Source: Melghirimyces profundicolus (GTDB taxonomy: Bacteria; Bacillota; Bacilli; Thermoactinomycetales; DSM-45169). Taken from it: 35,570 nt of DNA. The stretch spans positions 1-35,570 of the forward strand of contig NZ_QBKR01000031.1 of assembly GCF_003054245.1 (NCBI RefSeq), in the 5' to 3' direction. The position numbers and the translations under genes were made by a program. The notes beneath the pieces are model-generated. The model was not told the DNA's origin. It ran no database searches and worked only from the letters and a program-made list of their open reading frames with translations. Within the stretch, counting starts at the first letter, position 1, and every line of letters begins with the position of its first letter. Of the stretch, positions 7,786 to 17,686 are shown in pieces.

Positions 7786-8885
7786 CAAGTGATAATTTGC
7801 AGTTCTTTGGGGAATCGGGTCAACCGCTCATGTCCTTCCCGCGTGATGACCACATCATCCTCGATTCGAACGCCTCCCAGGCCGGGGACGTAAATGCCGG
7901 GTTCCACGGTAAAACACATGCCTTCCGTCAATACGTCATCATTCCCGCCGTGGATCGATGGGGTTTCGTGTACGGCCAGTCCAAGGCCATGACCCACCCG
8001 ATGGGGAAAAAGGTTTCCGTAACCGGCGGATTTGATCCGATCACGGGCTGCCTGATCGATGTCCCTCATGCGGGCACCGGGCCGGCAGACTTTGAGAGCG
8101 GCTTTCTGTGCTTCCAGTACCGTGTCGTATATCCGAACCGCTTCTTCCCGGATGGAGCGAAAAGCCACGGTCCGGGTGATGTCGGAACAGTACCCCTTCC
8201 ACACCACACCGAGGTCAAAGAGAACCAAATCCCCTTCCCGAAGCCGCCGCGTCCCGGGAGTTCCGTGGGGGTCGCCGGACTTTTCGGCGAAGAGAACCAT
8301 GGTGGAAAAAGACATTTGCCGGATTCCGTTTCGTTTTAACTCATGCTCGATGGCGGCGACCACTTCCAATTCGGTCACGCCTTCCGACAAAGCTTCGATT
8401 CCTTTTTCCACTCCGTAATCCGCCCATTTTGCCGCTTCCTTTAACAGAAGAATCTCCTGTTCGTCTTTGATCTGCCGCAAGCGTTCCAGTTCCTCGGCGA
8501 CTGAAATGAACCGGGCGGCGGGTGACAGGTCCGCAAGTGCTTCGGAACGGGCCAGGGACAATTGCTCCTTCTCCACCGCAATGGTACGGAACCCGTCCAC
8601 CCCCCGGATTTCAAGTTCCCTTCGGAGCTGGTTCCAGGGGTTGTCCGTATCATGGTAGCCAACGGTTTTGAAGGGCCAGCCGGAGGCTTTCAACCGATTC
8701 TCTTCGAGACGGGGACAGAGTATGAACGGTTCTTTTCCGGGCAGCACAATCAACCCCACCACCCGTTCGTGGGGGTTGCATTCGAACCCCGACAGATAGA
8801 ACAGGTTGGACGGATCCTGGATAAAAGCCAGGTCCGCTCCCTTTTCTTCGAGCCAGTGGCCCACACGTTTCAAACGTTCGTTCAC
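7785..8885 (-). CDS. M24-family Xaa-Pro dipeptidase/aminopeptidase (YqhT-like)
   Basis: The 366-aa protein has the two-domain creatinase/prolidase layout. The N-terminal domain runs to about residue 130. The C-terminal pita-bread domain carries all five metal ligands: two Asp in VLFDLGVVWKGYCSDITRT, His in VGHGLGLAVHE, Glu in FTVEPGIY and Glu in VRIEDDV. Such enzymes are cytosolic and cleave X-Pro bonds in peptides, using two divalent metal ions. The GTG start lies after AAGGAGG on the minus strand. It is the only gene on this strand between recN and yqzF, and is divergent from sspH. Sequence cannot separate dipeptidase from aminopeptidase activity. Confidence 0.9.
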   Translation of the reverse strand: MNERLKRVGHWLEEKGADLAFIQDPSNLFYLSGFECNPHERVVGLIVLPGKEPFILCPRLEENRLKASGWPFKTVGYHDTDNPWNQLRRELEIRGVDGFRTIAVEKEQLSLARSEALADLSPAARFISVAEELERLRQIKDEQEILLLKEAAKWADYGVEKGIEALSEGVTELEVVAAIEHELKRNGIRQMSFSTMVLFAEKSGDPHGTPGTRRLREGDLVLFDLGVVWKGYCSDITRTVAFRSIREEAVRIYDTVLEAQKAALKVCRPGARMRDIDQAARDRIKSAGYGNLFPHRVGHGLGLAVHETPSIHGGNDDVLTEGMCFTVEPGIYVPGLGGVRIEDDVVITREGHERLTRFPKELQIIT

Positions 8886-8934
8886 TTCACCGGTCCTCCT
8901 TCATGGGGGATTCTTACCTACTGTACCATGCAGG

Positions 8935-8964
8935 GAAAATCAAAAAAAGGCGCTCTTCAGTATA
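8935..8964 (+). promoter_or_regulatory. Possible sigma-G promoter of sspH
   Basis: GAAAA at 8935-8939 and CAGTATA at 8958-8964 are separated by 18 bp. This resembles the forespore sigma-G pattern (G-A/C-AT-A/G, 17-18 bp, CATnnTA) with one mismatch in each box. Forespore expression is expected for an sspH gene. The match is modest. Confidence 0.3.
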
Positions 8965-9012
8965 AAAAGGAAGCGATTGAAACAGGCTGAAACCGGGAAG
9001 GGAGGGAGCGAC

Positions 9013-9207
9013 ATGAACATTCTGAGAGCCCGACAGATCGTGGAGTCCCCGCAAGAGATCGAAGTGCATCACAACGGAGTGCCGGTTTGGATTCAAAACC
9101 TGGATGAGTCGAGGGAGACGGCACGGGTGTATACCCGCAACCAACCGGATGATGAAAAGACGGTTCCCGTGGAAGAATTGAGGGAAATCGGCCCCAAACG
9201 GGGATAA
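9013..9207 (+). CDS. sspH: Small acid-soluble spore protein, SspH type
   Basis: The 64-aa protein MNILRARQIVESPQEIEVHH... matches the H-type SASP family (MNIxRAxEIxxSP near the N-terminus, NGVPVWIQNLDE and ETARVY in the middle). These are minor spore-core proteins made only in the forespore; they are not the DNA-saturating alpha/beta SASPs. The ATG at 9013 follows GGAGGG (9001-9006). Its length fits the family (about 60 aa). It is divergent from the M24 peptidase gene and followed by a strong terminator, so it is monocistronic. Confidence 0.9.
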   Translation: MNILRARQIVESPQEIEVHHNGVPVWIQNLDESRETARVYTRNQPDDEKTVPVEELREIGPKRG

Positions 9208-9268
9208 AGAGAAATCGTCCCGCATAAGTTAAAGCTGGGCGGGGCGTGAGCCCACGTGCATCAAAAAT

Positions 9269-9306
9269 GGAAAAAGGGTTTCCCGGGGCCGGGAAACCCT
9301 TTTTCC
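9269..9306. terminator. Strong bidirectional terminator between sspH and yqzF
   Basis: GGAAAAAGGGTTTCCC (9269-9284) and GGGAAACCCTTTTTCC (9291-9306) are a perfect 16-bp inverted repeat with a 6-nt loop. The embedded A and T runs let it work in both directions between the two convergent genes. Confidence 0.85.
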
Positions 9307-9323
9307 GTATCGTGGGGAGGGAT

Positions 9324-9611
9324 TTATGGTTTCGGAATGTCGTTTCCGGAGTGGTTCTTCCGCTTTTTTTTTCTGCGGGGAAGGAGCATCGGTTGAACAT
9401 AATTGTTTTTGGCGTCGCGGTAAAAGAGGAAGCCCGCCACGAAAGAGAGACCGCCCAGAAAAAGGATCAATCCGCCGATAAAAGGGAACCAGGCAAAGGG
9501 TTCCCCGGCAAGGGCGTTGAAGATGACGTCCTTCATCAGAGTCCAGCCGTAGATGCCGGCGGCACCGGGAATGCACAGCAGGACGATCGCCAACAGACGT
9601 TGATAGATCAT
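9324..9611 (-). CDS. yqzF: DUF2627 membrane protein (YqzF)
   Basis: The 95-aa protein has two or three hydrophobic segments (RLLAIVLLCIPGAAGIYGWTL near the N-terminus and FPFIGGLILFLGGLSFVAGFLFY in the middle) and a very basic tail (LLPRRKKKRKNH). Length, sequence and position next to bkdR match B. subtilis YqzF, whose function is unknown to me. It is transcribed away from bkdR. AGGGGTGG lies before the ATG on the minus strand. Confidence 0.85.
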   Translation of the reverse strand: MIYQRLLAIVLLCIPGAAGIYGWTLMKDVIFNALAGEPFAWFPFIGGLILFLGGLSFVAGFLFYRDAKNNYVQPMLLPRRKKKRKNHSGNDIPKP

Positions 9612-9732
9612 GATTTTCCACCCCTTTGTCCTGGTCCCTATCGTACCGCATTCATCCTTGAAATGCCAAGCCCGGATCCTTTTCGAAAAGATATGTTAAC
9701 ATAATAGCGGAATCGGAAACGGAGGGGCGGTT

Positions 9733-11814
9733 ATGAAACGTTTTCTGATCGTGGGCGGTGGAAAGGGCGGAACCGCCTTTTTGAAAACCCTTTTGCAACT
9801 GGACCAGGTACGGGTAACCGGTGTGATCGATGTGAACGAACAGGCACCGGCGATCCACGAAGCCCAAAAGCACGGCATCCCCACGGGGAAGGATGCACTC
9901 CCCTTTGTGAAAGAGAATCCGGACGTCATCCTGGAGGTGACGGGGAAAGCGGAGGTTTACCGGCATTTGTGCCATATCAAGGGGCAGTCCACCCTGGTGG
10001 TCTCCGGAGAAGTGGCCAACCTGATCATGCAGTTGCTCGCGGAGAAGGAGCGGTGGTTCGAAGCATGGAAAAGGCGTCAGAGGGAGTTGGACGCCATTGT
10101 GAATTCCACCCACGACGGGATGATCGCGGTCAACCGGGAAGGGCGCATCACCCTGTTTAACCGGGCGGCGGAGCGGTTGATCGGGGGCCGGGGAGAAGAT
10201 GTGACGGGACAGGACATCAAAGAGGTGCTTCCCGGCTCCCGGCTGGATCGGGTGATGGAGACCGGGCGCCCGGAACTGAACCGTTCCCTTGAACTGGCCA
10301 ACGGGAAAAAAATCGTTTCCAACCGGGAACCGGTGACCGATCGGAAGGGGAAGGTCATCGGAGCCGTCGCCGTGTTCCGGGACATCACCGAGGTGACCGC
10401 CCTCGCCCAGCAGGTGACGGATCTGAAGAGCATGAAGAGCCAACTGTCCGCCATCATCGATTCTTCCGACGATGCCATTTCCGTCGTCGACACCGAAGGT
10501 CTCGGGGTGTTGATCAATCCTGCGTATACGCGGCTGACGGGTCTCTCTCCCGCCGATGTCATCGGGAAGCCCGCTGATACGGATATCTCCGAAGGGGAGA
10601 GCATGCATATGAAAGTCCTGAGGACCGGGAAACCGGTCCGGGGGGTCCCGATGAAAGTGGGTCCGGCCCGCAAGGACGTGTTGGTCAATGCAGCACCGAT
10701 CACTGTGGAAGGGGAGTTGAAAGGGAGCGTCGCCATCATCCATGATATGTCGGAGATCAAAAAACTCTACAGGGAACTGGAGCGGGCCCGCCGCATTATC
10801 CGCACCTTGGAAGCCAAATACACCTTTGATGATATCATCGGCGTCAGCGAGGGCATGAAAGCCGCTCTGATGGAGGCGCGGCAGGGAGCCCGGACGCGAG
10901 CGACGGTCCTGCTCCGGGGAGAGTCAGGCACGGGGAAAGAGTTATTTGCCCATGCGATCCACAATGCGAGCAGCCGCAAGTACAACCAATTCGTCCGGGT
11001 CAATTGTGCGTCGATTCAGGAAAGCCTTCTGGAGAGCGAGCTGTTCGGGTATGAGGAAGGAGCTTTCACGGGGGCCCGGCAAGGCGGAAAAAAAGGATTT
11101 TTTGAGGAAGCGAGCGGCGGGACGATCTTCCTGGATGAAATCGGGGAGCTGTCTTCTTCCACCCAGGTCAAATTGCTTCGGGTGTTGCAGGAGAAAGAGA
11201 TCACCCGGGTCGGAGGAACCAAGGCGATCCCGGTGGATGTCCGCGTCATTGCCGCCACCAATGTCGACTTGGAAAGGGCCATCCGGGAAAAACGGTTCCG
11301 TGAAGATCTCTATTACCGGCTGAATGTTCTCCCCATCCACATTCCGCCCTTAAGAGAGCGGAAAGAAGACCTGTACGCCCTTTCCTTGCATCTGGTGAAA
11401 AAGTTCAACCAGGAATACGGTCGAAATGTGACGGAACTGCGTCCGGACGCTCTTAAGGTGTTGGAATCCTATTCCTGGCCGGGAAACGTCCGGGAATTGG
11501 AAAATGTGCTGGGACGGGCGATGATTCACATGCATGTTCAGGAACGGGAAATCCGGGAACGCCATCTCTTTCCATTCAAACCGGTCCCCGGTTTTACAGG
11601 GTCTCCCGCGGAAGAGGAACCCGTGTCCGGGGGGGAAACGCTGTCCGAAGTGGTCGCTAGGACCGAGCGGAATCATATCCTGCGCGTTTTCAGGGAAGCG
11701 GAAGGGAATAAGACGGAAACTGCCCGCCGGCTGGGCATTTCGGTGCGGAATCTGTACTATAAACTGGAGCGGTACGGGATCGGGAGCCAAAGAGCAAGCA
11801 GCCATGACCGATAG
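9733..11814 (+). CDS. bkdR: Sigma-54-dependent activator BkdR of branched-chain amino acid catabolism
   Basis: The 693-aa protein matches B. subtilis BkdR in length and layout. It has an N-terminal Rossmann-like domain ([17 protein letters not shown]), two PAS domains (about 115-225 and 235-345), and an AAA+ domain with Walker A GESGTGKE near residue 396, the sigma-54 contact loop GAFTGA near 442 and Walker [13 protein letters not shown] Fis-type helix-turn-helix ends it ([20 protein letters not shown]). It should open the sigma-54 promoter at 11942. GGAGGGG precedes the ATG. A 12-bp palindrome, TATGTTAACATA (9692-9703), lies just upstream and could be a control site. The ligand read by the Rossmann and PAS domains is unknown. 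Confidence 0.95.
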   Translation: MKRFLIVGGGKGGTAFLKTLLQLDQVRVTGVIDVNEQAPAIHEAQKHGIPTGKDALPFVKENPDVILEVTGKAEVYRHLCHIKGQSTLVVSGEVANLIMQLLAEKERWFEAWKRRQRELDAIVNSTHDGMIAVNREGRITLFNRAAERLIGGRGEDVTGQDIKEVLPGSRLDRVMETGRPELNRSLELANGKKIVSNREPVTDRKGKVIGAVAVFRDITEVTALAQQVTDLKSMKSQLSAIIDSSDDAISVVDTEGLGVLINPAYTRLTGLSPADVIGKPADTDISEGESMHMKVLRTGKPVRGVPMKVGPARKDVLVNAAPITVEGELKGSVAIIHDMSEIKKLYRELERARRIIRTLEAKYTFDDIIGVSEGMKAALMEARQGARTRATVLLRGESGTGKELFAHAIHNASSRKYNQFVRVNCASIQESLLESELFGYEEGAFTGARQGGKKGFFEEASGGTIFLDEIGELSSSTQVKLLRVLQEKEITRVGGTKAIPVDVRVIAATNVDLERAIREKRFREDLYYRLNVLPIHIPPLRERKEDLYALSLHLVKKFNQEYGRNVTELRPDALKVLESYSWPGNVRELENVLGRAMIHMHVQEREIRERHLFPFKPVPGFTGSPAEEEPVSGGETLSEVVARTERNHILRVFREAEGNKTETARRLGISVRNLYYKLERYGIGSQRASSHDR

Positions 11815-11815
11815 T

Positions 11816-11866
11816 CTGCAATATTTTGCAGGAAAAAACGATCAATGCTTCTGCAGATTTTTGCAG
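11816..11866. promoter_or_regulatory. Two 16-bp palindromes, candidate BkdR upstream activator sites
   Basis: CTGCAATATTTTGCAG (11816-11831) and CTGCAGATTTTTGCAG (11851-11866) share the pattern CTGCA-N6-TGCAG, with centres 35 bp apart. They lie 76-126 bp upstream of the -24 element of the ptb promoter, a typical distance for enhancer sites of sigma-54 activators. No copies of the pattern were noticed elsewhere in the window. The link to BkdR is inferred from position. Confidence 0.6.
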
Positions 11867-11903
11867 GTGACGACCGGTGGGGATTCCTGGCTGTTTCGAC
11901 GGG

Positions 11904-11929
11904 ACCGCAAGCAGGCGGTTTTTCTTTTT
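11904..11929 (+). terminator. Probable terminator of bkdR
   Basis: ACCGC (11904-11908) pairs with GCGGT (11915-11919) around 6 nt, followed by TTTTCTTTTT. The stem is short, but its place between bkdR and the ptb promoter makes it plausible. Confidence 0.5.
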
Positions 11930-11941
11930 GTTTTCATTCTT

Positions 11942-11956
11942 TGGCACAGAGTTTGC
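11942..11956 (+). promoter_or_regulatory. Sigma-54 promoter of the ptb-bkd operon
   Basis: TGGCAC (11942-11947), five bases, then TTGC (11953-11956) matches the -24/-12 consensus TGGCAC-N5-TTGCA/T except for the last base. The next gene, ptb, starts about 90 bp downstream. Together with the BkdR gene just upstream, it reproduces the SigL-dependent control known for the B. subtilis bkd operon. Confidence 0.92.
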
Positions 11957-12039
11957 GTTGATTGCATGGGGGCCGGCCTTTTGAAGAAAAATAGACTTGA
12001 TTCATCACTGTAAATGAATGCAGCCAAGGTCGGAATGAG

Positions 12040-12963
12040 GTGGATGTGTTGGAAACGATACGCAGTTTTGAACAAGTTCTGAGACAGGCGCAATCCCTGC
12101 CCGCCATTACGGCAGCGGTCGCGGCGGCCGACGATCATGAAGTGTTGGAGGCGGTCCTTGAGGCAAAAGAGAGACAAATCGCAGACTTTCTTCTTTTCGG
12201 GGATGAAGCACGGATCCGTGATTGGGCCGAATCCCGGGGTCTCGATCTGAAAGACATCACGGTGAGTCACCAGCCGGATCCGGTGATCGCCTGCCGCGAT
12301 GCGGTTCGGGCCGTCCGGGAAGGTCAGGCCGATGTGGTGATGAAGGGCATGGTCCAGAGTTCCGATTTTCTGCGGGCCATTCTCAACAAAGAAACCGGTC
12401 TCCGTGGAAAAAAAGTTCTCAGCCATGTGGCGGTGTTTGAAGTTCCCGGATACGACCGGTTGATCCATGTGACGGACCCGGCTCTTAACCTGGCCCCGGA
12501 ATTGAAAGAGAAGGTCCAGATATTGGAGAACGCCATCGATCTGTGTCACTCCCTCGGGTTGACGGAGCCTCGGGTGGCCGTTCTCGGGGCGGTCGAAGTG
12601 ATCAACCCGAACATGCCCCCTACTCTGGACGCGGCGGTCCTCACCCAGATGAACCGCCGGGGTCAGATCCGGGGAGCGATCATCGACGGTCCCTTTGCTC
12701 TGGACAATGCGGTGTCGGTTGCCTCCGCCCGGCACAAAAAGATTGACAGTCCGGTTGGCGGCAAAGCCGATGTGTTGTTGGTACCGGATATTGAAGCAGG
12801 CAATATTTTATACAAGTCGATGGTTTATTTCGCCAAAGCCAAGATCGGCGCCTTGGTTCTCGGGGCGAGTGTTCCCGTCGTGCTCACATCCCGGGCGGAT
12901 TCCCATGAAGCCAAGCTTCACTCGATCGCCCTGGCCGTCCTTGAGGCCGACCGGATGAGGTGA
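12040..12963 (+). CDS. ptb: Phosphate butyryl(branched acyl)transferase
   Basis: Ptb swaps CoA for phosphate on butyryl-, isobutyryl-, isovaleryl- and 2-methylbutyryl-CoA; Buk then makes ATP from the acyl phosphate. The roughly 305-aa protein shows the phosphate acetyl/butyryltransferase family core: [78 protein letters not shown] and VVLTSRADS. The start is uncertain: GTG 12040, GTG 12046 and TTG 12049 are all in frame near GAGGTG (12037-12042). The later two are better spaced. First gene of the operon. Confidence 0.93.
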   Translation: MDVLETIRSFEQVLRQAQSLPAITAAVAAADDHEVLEAVLEAKERQIADFLLFGDEARIRDWAESRGLDLKDITVSHQPDPVIACRDAVRAVREGQADVVMKGMVQSSDFLRAILNKETGLRGKKVLSHVAVFEVPGYDRLIHVTDPALNLAPELKEKVQILENAIDLCHSLGLTEPRVAVLGAVEVINPNMPPTLDAAVLTQMNRRGQIRGAIIDGPFALDNAVSVASARHKKIDSPVGGKADVLLVPDIEAGNILYKSMVYFAKAKIGALVLGASVPVVLTSRADSHEAKLHSIALAVLEADRMR

Positions 12964-12986
12964 CACCGATCAAGGAGGAGTCCATC

Positions 12987-14087
12987 ATGCAGATTTTTGA
13001 TTCCCTTTCCAAATACGATTACGAACAACTGATCTTCTGCCAGGATGAAAAGTCGGGATTAAAAGCGATCATTGCCATTCATGATACCACGTTGGGTCCC
13101 GCGCTGGGGGGGACCCGGATGTGGACGTATGATTCGGAAGAAGAAGCGATTGTGGATGCTTTGCGCCTGGCCCGCGGGATGACTTACAAAGCGGCCGCCT
13201 CCGGTTTGAACCTGGGCGGGGGCAAGACGGTGATCATCGGGGATCCGAAAAAAGACAAGAACGAAGCGATGTTTCGTGCCTTCGGCCGGTTTATCCAAGG
13301 GCTGAACGGTCGTTACATCACTGCGGAAGATGTGGGGACCACGGTGGAAGACATGGATCTGATCCATGAGGAAACCCGTTTTGTCACCGGCGTTTCCCCG
13401 GCTTTCGGTTCCAGCGGCAACCCATCCCCGGTCACGGCTTATGGTGTCTACCACGGAATGAAAGCGGCCGCCAAAGAAGCATTCGGTGACGATTCCCTTC
13501 AGGGAAAAACCGTGGCCGTACAGGGGGTCGGCAGTGTGGCTTACCACCTCTGCAAATATTTGCACGATGAGGGGGTCAAACTGATCGTCACCGACATCAA
13601 CAAAGAGAATATGGAACGGGCCGTGAACGACTTCGGGGCGGAAACCGTCGCGCCGGATGCCATCTACGATGTGGATTGCGACATTTTCTCTCCCTGCGCT
13701 CTGGGTGCCATCATCAACGATGACACCATCGACAGACTGAAATGCAAAGTGATTGCCGGTTCCGCCAACAACCAGCTGAAAGAAGAGGAACACGGGGACC
13801 GTCTGAGTGAAAAAGGAATCGTTTACGCCCCCGATTACGTCATCAACGCAGGGGGCCTGATCAACGTGGCGGATGAACTTCTGGGGTACAACCGGGAACG
13901 GGCGATGAAAAAGGTGGAGAACATCTACCACACCATCAGCCGGATCTTTGAAATTTCCAAGCGGGAACAAATTACGAGCCACAAGGCGGCGGCCCGGATG
14001 GCGGAAGAACGGATTCGTGCCATGCGCGATTCCCGGAGCCATTTCCTCCTGAATGAACGAAACATCCTCAACATGACGATTCGTTGA
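12987..14087 (+). CDS. bcd: Leucine (branched-chain amino acid) dehydrogenase
   Basis: NAD-dependent oxidative deamination of leucine, valine and isoleucine to 2-oxo acids feeds the BCKDH complex. The ATG at 12987 follows AAGGAGG; the frame extends upstream, but without a ribosome site. The 366-aa protein has the Glu/Leu/Phe/Val dehydrogenase layout. The catalytic lysine is in [11 protein letters not shown], and a second conserved segment is ITAEDVGTT. The NAD-binding Rossmann motif is [13 protein letters not shown], and the C-terminal region includes AGSANNQL and [16 protein letters not shown]. It lies 23 bp after ptb in the same unit. Confidence 0.95.
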   Translation: MQIFDSLSKYDYEQLIFCQDEKSGLKAIIAIHDTTLGPALGGTRMWTYDSEEEAIVDALRLARGMTYKAAASGLNLGGGKTVIIGDPKKDKNEAMFRAFGRFIQGLNGRYITAEDVGTTVEDMDLIHEETRFVTGVSPAFGSSGNPSPVTAYGVYHGMKAAAKEAFGDDSLQGKTVAVQGVGSVAYHLCKYLHDEGVKLIVTDINKENMERAVNDFGAETVAPDAIYDVDCDIFSPCALGAIINDDTIDRLKCKVIAGSANNQLKEEEHGDRLSEKGIVYAPDYVINAGGLINVADELLGYNRERAMKKVENIYHTISRIFEISKREQITSHKAAARMAEERIRAMRDSRSHFLLNERNILNMTIR

Positions 14088-14107
14088 CAGATCGGGGTGT
14101 GGCACAC

Positions 14108-15223
14108 GTGCAGGAACCGATTCGGGTGTTGGCGATCAACCCCGGCTCCACCTCAACCAAAATCGGTGTATATGATGACGAAAAAGCGGTTCTCGAGGAG
14201 ACCCTCCGGCATGATGCAGAGGAATTGGCCCGGTATTCCGATCTGTTTGACCAGTATCCCTTTCGCAAGCAAATCATTTTGGACACGCTGGACAGGGAGG
14301 GAATCAACCTCACCCGTCTGCGGGCGGTGGTGGGACGGGGCGGTCTTCTTCGTCCCATCCCCGGTGGCACCTACCGGGTGAACGATGCCATGCTGGAGGA
14401 TCTCCGTTCGGGAAAGTTCGGAGAACATGCTTCCAACCTGGGCGGCTTACTCGCCTCTGAAATCGCCCGGAAGTTGAACATTCCCGCCTTTATCGTCGAT
14501 CCCGTCGTGGTCGACGAGCTGGAACCGATCGCACGGATTTCCGGTGTGCCGGAAATCGAGCGTCGCAGCATTTTCCACGCTCTCAACCAGAAAGCCGTGG
14601 CCCGCCGCATTGCCGCCCAAATGGGAAAAAACTACCATGAAGTCAATCTGGTTGTGGCCCACATGGGCGGAGGGATCACCGTCGGTGCCCACCGGAGAGG
14701 GCGGGTGATCGACGTAAACAACGGATTGCACGGGGAAGGTCCTTTTTCCCCGGAACGGGCGGGGACCCTTCCGGTGGGCGATTTGGTCGCGATCAGCTAT
14801 TCCGGAAAATTTTTCGCCAGTGAAATCATGCGTATGATCGTCGGCAGAGGCGGCTTGATGGGGTATCTGGGAACGACGGATGCCAGGGAAGTGGAGGAGA
14901 GGATCGAAAAAGGGGACGAGCGGGCCCGCTTGGTGTACACGGCCATGGCCTATCAGGTGGCCAAGGAAATCGGTGCGTACTCCGCGGTGTTGGAAGGAGA
15001 AGTGGACGGGATCGTACTGACGGGGGGACTGGCTTTTGGCACCCGATTCACCTCTGAAATTGAACGGCGAACTTCCTGGATCGCTCCGGTTTACGTCGTC
15101 CCCGGGGAAAACGAACTGAAGGCCCTGGCGGAGGGGGCGCTGCGGGTGGTGCGGGGCGAAGAAGCGCCCCGTATCTACCCCAGCGGAAAAGTGGAAAAGG
15201 GAGTGGGGATAACGGATGGCTGA
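14108..15223 (+). CDS. buk: Butyrate (branched-chain fatty acid) kinase
   Basis: Buk makes the acid plus ATP from the acyl phosphate supplied by Ptb. The protein carries the ASKHA acetate/butyrate kinase motifs: [11 protein letters not shown] at the N-terminus, [16 protein letters not shown], the DPVVVDEL segment, [14 protein letters not shown] and [11 protein letters not shown]. The frame is open from TTG 14084. GTG 14108 is chosen because it gives the usual short lead before the first motif and has GGGGTG 8 nt upstream. About 371 aa, typical for the family. The stop overlaps the lpdV start by 8 nt, indicating coupling. Confidence 0.94.
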   Translation: MQEPIRVLAINPGSTSTKIGVYDDEKAVLEETLRHDAEELARYSDLFDQYPFRKQIILDTLDREGINLTRLRAVVGRGGLLRPIPGGTYRVNDAMLEDLRSGKFGEHASNLGGLLASEIARKLNIPAFIVDPVVVDELEPIARISGVPEIERRSIFHALNQKAVARRIAAQMGKNYHEVNLVVAHMGGGITVGAHRRGRVIDVNNGLHGEGPFSPERAGTLPVGDLVAISYSGKFFASEIMRMIVGRGGLMGYLGTTDAREVEERIEKGDERARLVYTAMAYQVAKEIGAYSAVLEGEVDGIVLTGGLAFGTRFTSEIERRTSWIAPVYVVPGENELKALAEGALRVVRGEEAPRIYPSGKVEKGVGITDG

Positions 15224-16640
15224 AAATTACGATCTGGTCATTTTGGGTGCCGGCCCCGGAGGATATGTGGCGGCCATCCGGGCGGCACAACTCGGGATGA
15301 AGACGGCGGTGGTGGAAAAGGAAAAAGTGGGGGGCATCTGTCTCCACAAAGGGTGTATACCCTCGAAGTCGCTGTTGAGGAGCGCCGAACTCTATCACGA
15401 CATGAAAAACAGCGAAGATTACGGGATCCGGGCGGGGGACCTCCGTCTGGACATCGGAAAGGTCCAGGAACGGAAGAACCGGGTGCGGGAACAGCTGCAC
15501 AAGGGGGTTCAGCACCTGTTGAAAAAAAACGGGGTGACCGTGATCGAAGGAATCGGCCGAATCCTGGGATCTTCCATCTTCTCCCCGCAGCCGGGCACGA
15601 TCTCTGTGGAAAAGACCGACGGCAGCGAAGCGGAAATGCTGGTTCCGCAGCATGTCATCATCGCCACGGGATCCCGCCCCCGCTCGTTGCCGGGGCTGGA
15701 GGTGGACGGGGAACACATCCTGTTTTCCGACCATGCTCTTGAAATGGAGTCCCTTCCCGAATCCATCGTGATCGTGGGGGGAGGGGTCATCGGGATTGAG
15801 TGGGCGTCGATGTTGAACGACTTCGGGGTCGAAGTGACGGTGGTGGAATACCTGGACCGGATCCTCCCGCAGGAAGATCCCGACGTGAGCAAAGAGATGA
15901 CCCGCCTGTTGAAAAAGAGAAAGGTAAATATCGTGACCGGAGCGAAGGTGTTGCCTGAGTCGGTCCAAGCGGAGAACGGGCGTGTCACCCTGCAGATGGA
16001 AAAGGGCGGCGACACCCGGACTCTGGCGGCCGAAAAGATGCTTGTTTCCGTCGGCCGGCAACCCAACACCGAAGATATCGGTTTGGCGAACACTTCGATT
16101 CAAACGGAAAAAGGATTTATTCGGGTGAATGAATTCCTGCAGACAGCGGAATCCCACATTTATGCCATCGGAGACGTGAACGGCGGGTACCAGTTGGCTC
16201 ATGTGGCCTCCCATGAGGGAATCCTGGCGGTGGAGCACATGGCGGAAAGAGATCCCCATCCCCTGGATCCAACGATGGTGCCGCGTTGTACATACAGCCG
16301 GCCGGAGATCGGGAGCATCGGCTTGTCGGAAGCAGAAGCGAAGGAACAGGGTTATGAAGTGAAAACGGGCAAGTTTCCTTTCAAGGGAGTGGGAAAGTCC
16401 CTCGTGTTCGGGGATTCGGACGGATTCATCAAACTGGTTGCCGATAAGAAGACAGAAGACATCCTCGGTGTTCATATCATCGGTCCCCACGCTACCGACC
16501 TGATTTCCGAGGCGGGGCTTGCCAAAGTGATGGATGCCACCCCCTGGGAAATCTCCCAGGCCATCCATCCCCACCCGACGCTGTCGGAAGTGTACGGGGA
16601 AGTGACCATGGCATTCGAAGGACTGCCCATCCATTCTTGA
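15216..16640 (+). CDS. lpdV: Dihydrolipoyl dehydrogenase, E3 of branched-chain 2-oxo acid dehydrogenase
   Basis: E3 reoxidises the lipoyl group of E2 and passes electrons to NAD+. The 474-aa protein has the FAD motif [19 protein letters not shown], the redox disulfide [13 protein letters not shown] (Cys42 and Cys47), the NAD-binding motif [15 protein letters not shown], the second FAD site YAIGDVNG, and the catalytic His-Glu pair in [10 protein letters not shown] near the C-terminus. All active residues are present. Its place in the bkd unit, directly before bkdAA, assigns it to the branched-chain complex over the pyruvate or oxoglutarate complexes. Confidence 0.95.
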   Translation: MAENYDLVILGAGPGGYVAAIRAAQLGMKTAVVEKEKVGGICLHKGCIPSKSLLRSAELYHDMKNSEDYGIRAGDLRLDIGKVQERKNRVREQLHKGVQHLLKKNGVTVIEGIGRILGSSIFSPQPGTISVEKTDGSEAEMLVPQHVIIATGSRPRSLPGLEVDGEHILFSDHALEMESLPESIVIVGGGVIGIEWASMLNDFGVEVTVVEYLDRILPQEDPDVSKEMTRLLKKRKVNIVTGAKVLPESVQAENGRVTLQMEKGGDTRTLAAEKMLVSVGRQPNTEDIGLANTSIQTEKGFIRVNEFLQTAESHIYAIGDVNGGYQLAHVASHEGILAVEHMAERDPHPLDPTMVPRCTYSRPEIGSIGLSEAEAKEQGYEVKTGKFPFKGVGKSLVFGDSDGFIKLVADKKTEDILGVHIIGPHATDLISEAGLAKVMDATPWEISQAIHPHPTLSEVYGEVTMAFEGLPIHS

Positions 16641-16681
16641 GCACACCGAACCATTCAGGAAAAGGATCGGAGGGATCCGTT

Positions 16682-17674
16682 ATGGCTAACGAGCGACACG
16701 ATGAGCTGGGTCTGTCGGACGAACAGGTTCTGGATATGTACCGCTACATGTTGCTGGCCCGGAAGATCGACGAGCGGATGTGGCTGTTAAACCGCGCGGG
16801 GAAAATTCCCTTCGTTATCTCCTGTCAGGGACAGGAAGCCATCCAGGTGGGGGCTGCTTTTGCCCTTGACCGGGACAAGGACTGGCTCTGCCCCTATTAT
16901 CGGGATTTGGGGATGGTGCTGGTCTTCGGCCAATCCTCCAAGGATCAGATGCTTTCCGCATTTGCCAAGGCGGAGGACCCCAACAGCGGCGGACGACAGA
17001 TGCCGGGTCACTACGGCGACCGCAGGTTTCGCATCGTCTCCGGTTCCAGCCCCGTCACCACGCAACTGCTTCACGCCGTGGGTGTGGCTTTGGCTGCCAA
17101 AATGGAAAAGAAAGATCACGTGGCGCTGACCACCTTCGGGGAAGGTTCCAGCAATCAGGGAGACTTCCACGAGGGTCTCAATTTCGCGGGAGTGCACAAC
17201 CTTCCGGTGATCTTTATGTGTGAAAACAACAAATACGCCATTTCCGTTCCGGTGGAGAAACAGCTGGCCGGGGGAAGCGTCGCCGCCCGGGCCCAGGGTT
17301 ACGGGATGCCCGGGGTTCAGGTGGACGGAAACGACCCGTTGAACGTGTTTGAAGCGGTGAAGGCCGCCGCAGACCAGGCCCGCCGGGGAGAAGGCCCGAC
17401 CCTGATCGAGGCTTCTTCCTACCGGCTGGTCCCCCATTCCAGCGATGATGATGATCGGACTTACCGCAGGGCGGAAGAGGTGGAAGAAGCCCGGAAGAAG
17501 GATCCCCTGGTTCAGTTCAAAGCATACCTGATGGATGCGGGCGTGATGGACGAAGAGAAAGAAAGCGCCCTGAATAAGGAAATCGCCCAAGAGGTGGATG
17601 AAGCCACCGAATATGCCGAAAAGGCGCCTTACCCCGATCCGGAACAAACCCACACTCACGTCTACGCGGAATAG
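16682..17674 (+). CDS. bkdAA: Branched-chain 2-oxo acid dehydrogenase E1 alpha
   Basis: E1 decarboxylates 2-oxo acids from leucine, valine and isoleucine with thiamine diphosphate. The ATG at 16682 follows CGGAGGG (16668-16674); the frame extends to 16637, overlapping lpdV, without a site. The 330-aa protein shows the E1-alpha thiamine diphosphate motif beginning GEGSSNQGDFHEGLNFAG and ending in the ENNKYAIS segment. The phosphorylation-loop region RLVPHSSDDDDRTYR is also recognisable. Partner of BkdAB, which starts 12 bp later. Confidence 0.94.
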   Translation: MANERHDELGLSDEQVLDMYRYMLLARKIDERMWLLNRAGKIPFVISCQGQEAIQVGAAFALDRDKDWLCPYYRDLGMVLVFGQSSKDQMLSAFAKAEDPNSGGRQMPGHYGDRRFRIVSGSSPVTTQLLHAVGVALAAKMEKKDHVALTTFGEGSSNQGDFHEGLNFAGVHNLPVIFMCENNKYAISVPVEKQLAGGSVAARAQGYGMPGVQVDGNDPLNVFEAVKAAADQARRGEGPTLIEASSYRLVPHSSDDDDRTYRRAEEVEEARKKDPLVQFKAYLMDAGVMDEEKESALNKEIAQEVDEATEYAEKAPYPDPEQTHTHVYAE

Positions 17675-17686
17675 GAGGAGGAAATC

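Noticed and set aside
9733-11814. Unusual fusion of a dehydrogenase-like domain to a sigma-54 activator
   Set aside because: The N-terminal Rossmann-like domain is normal for the BkdR family, as in B. subtilis.
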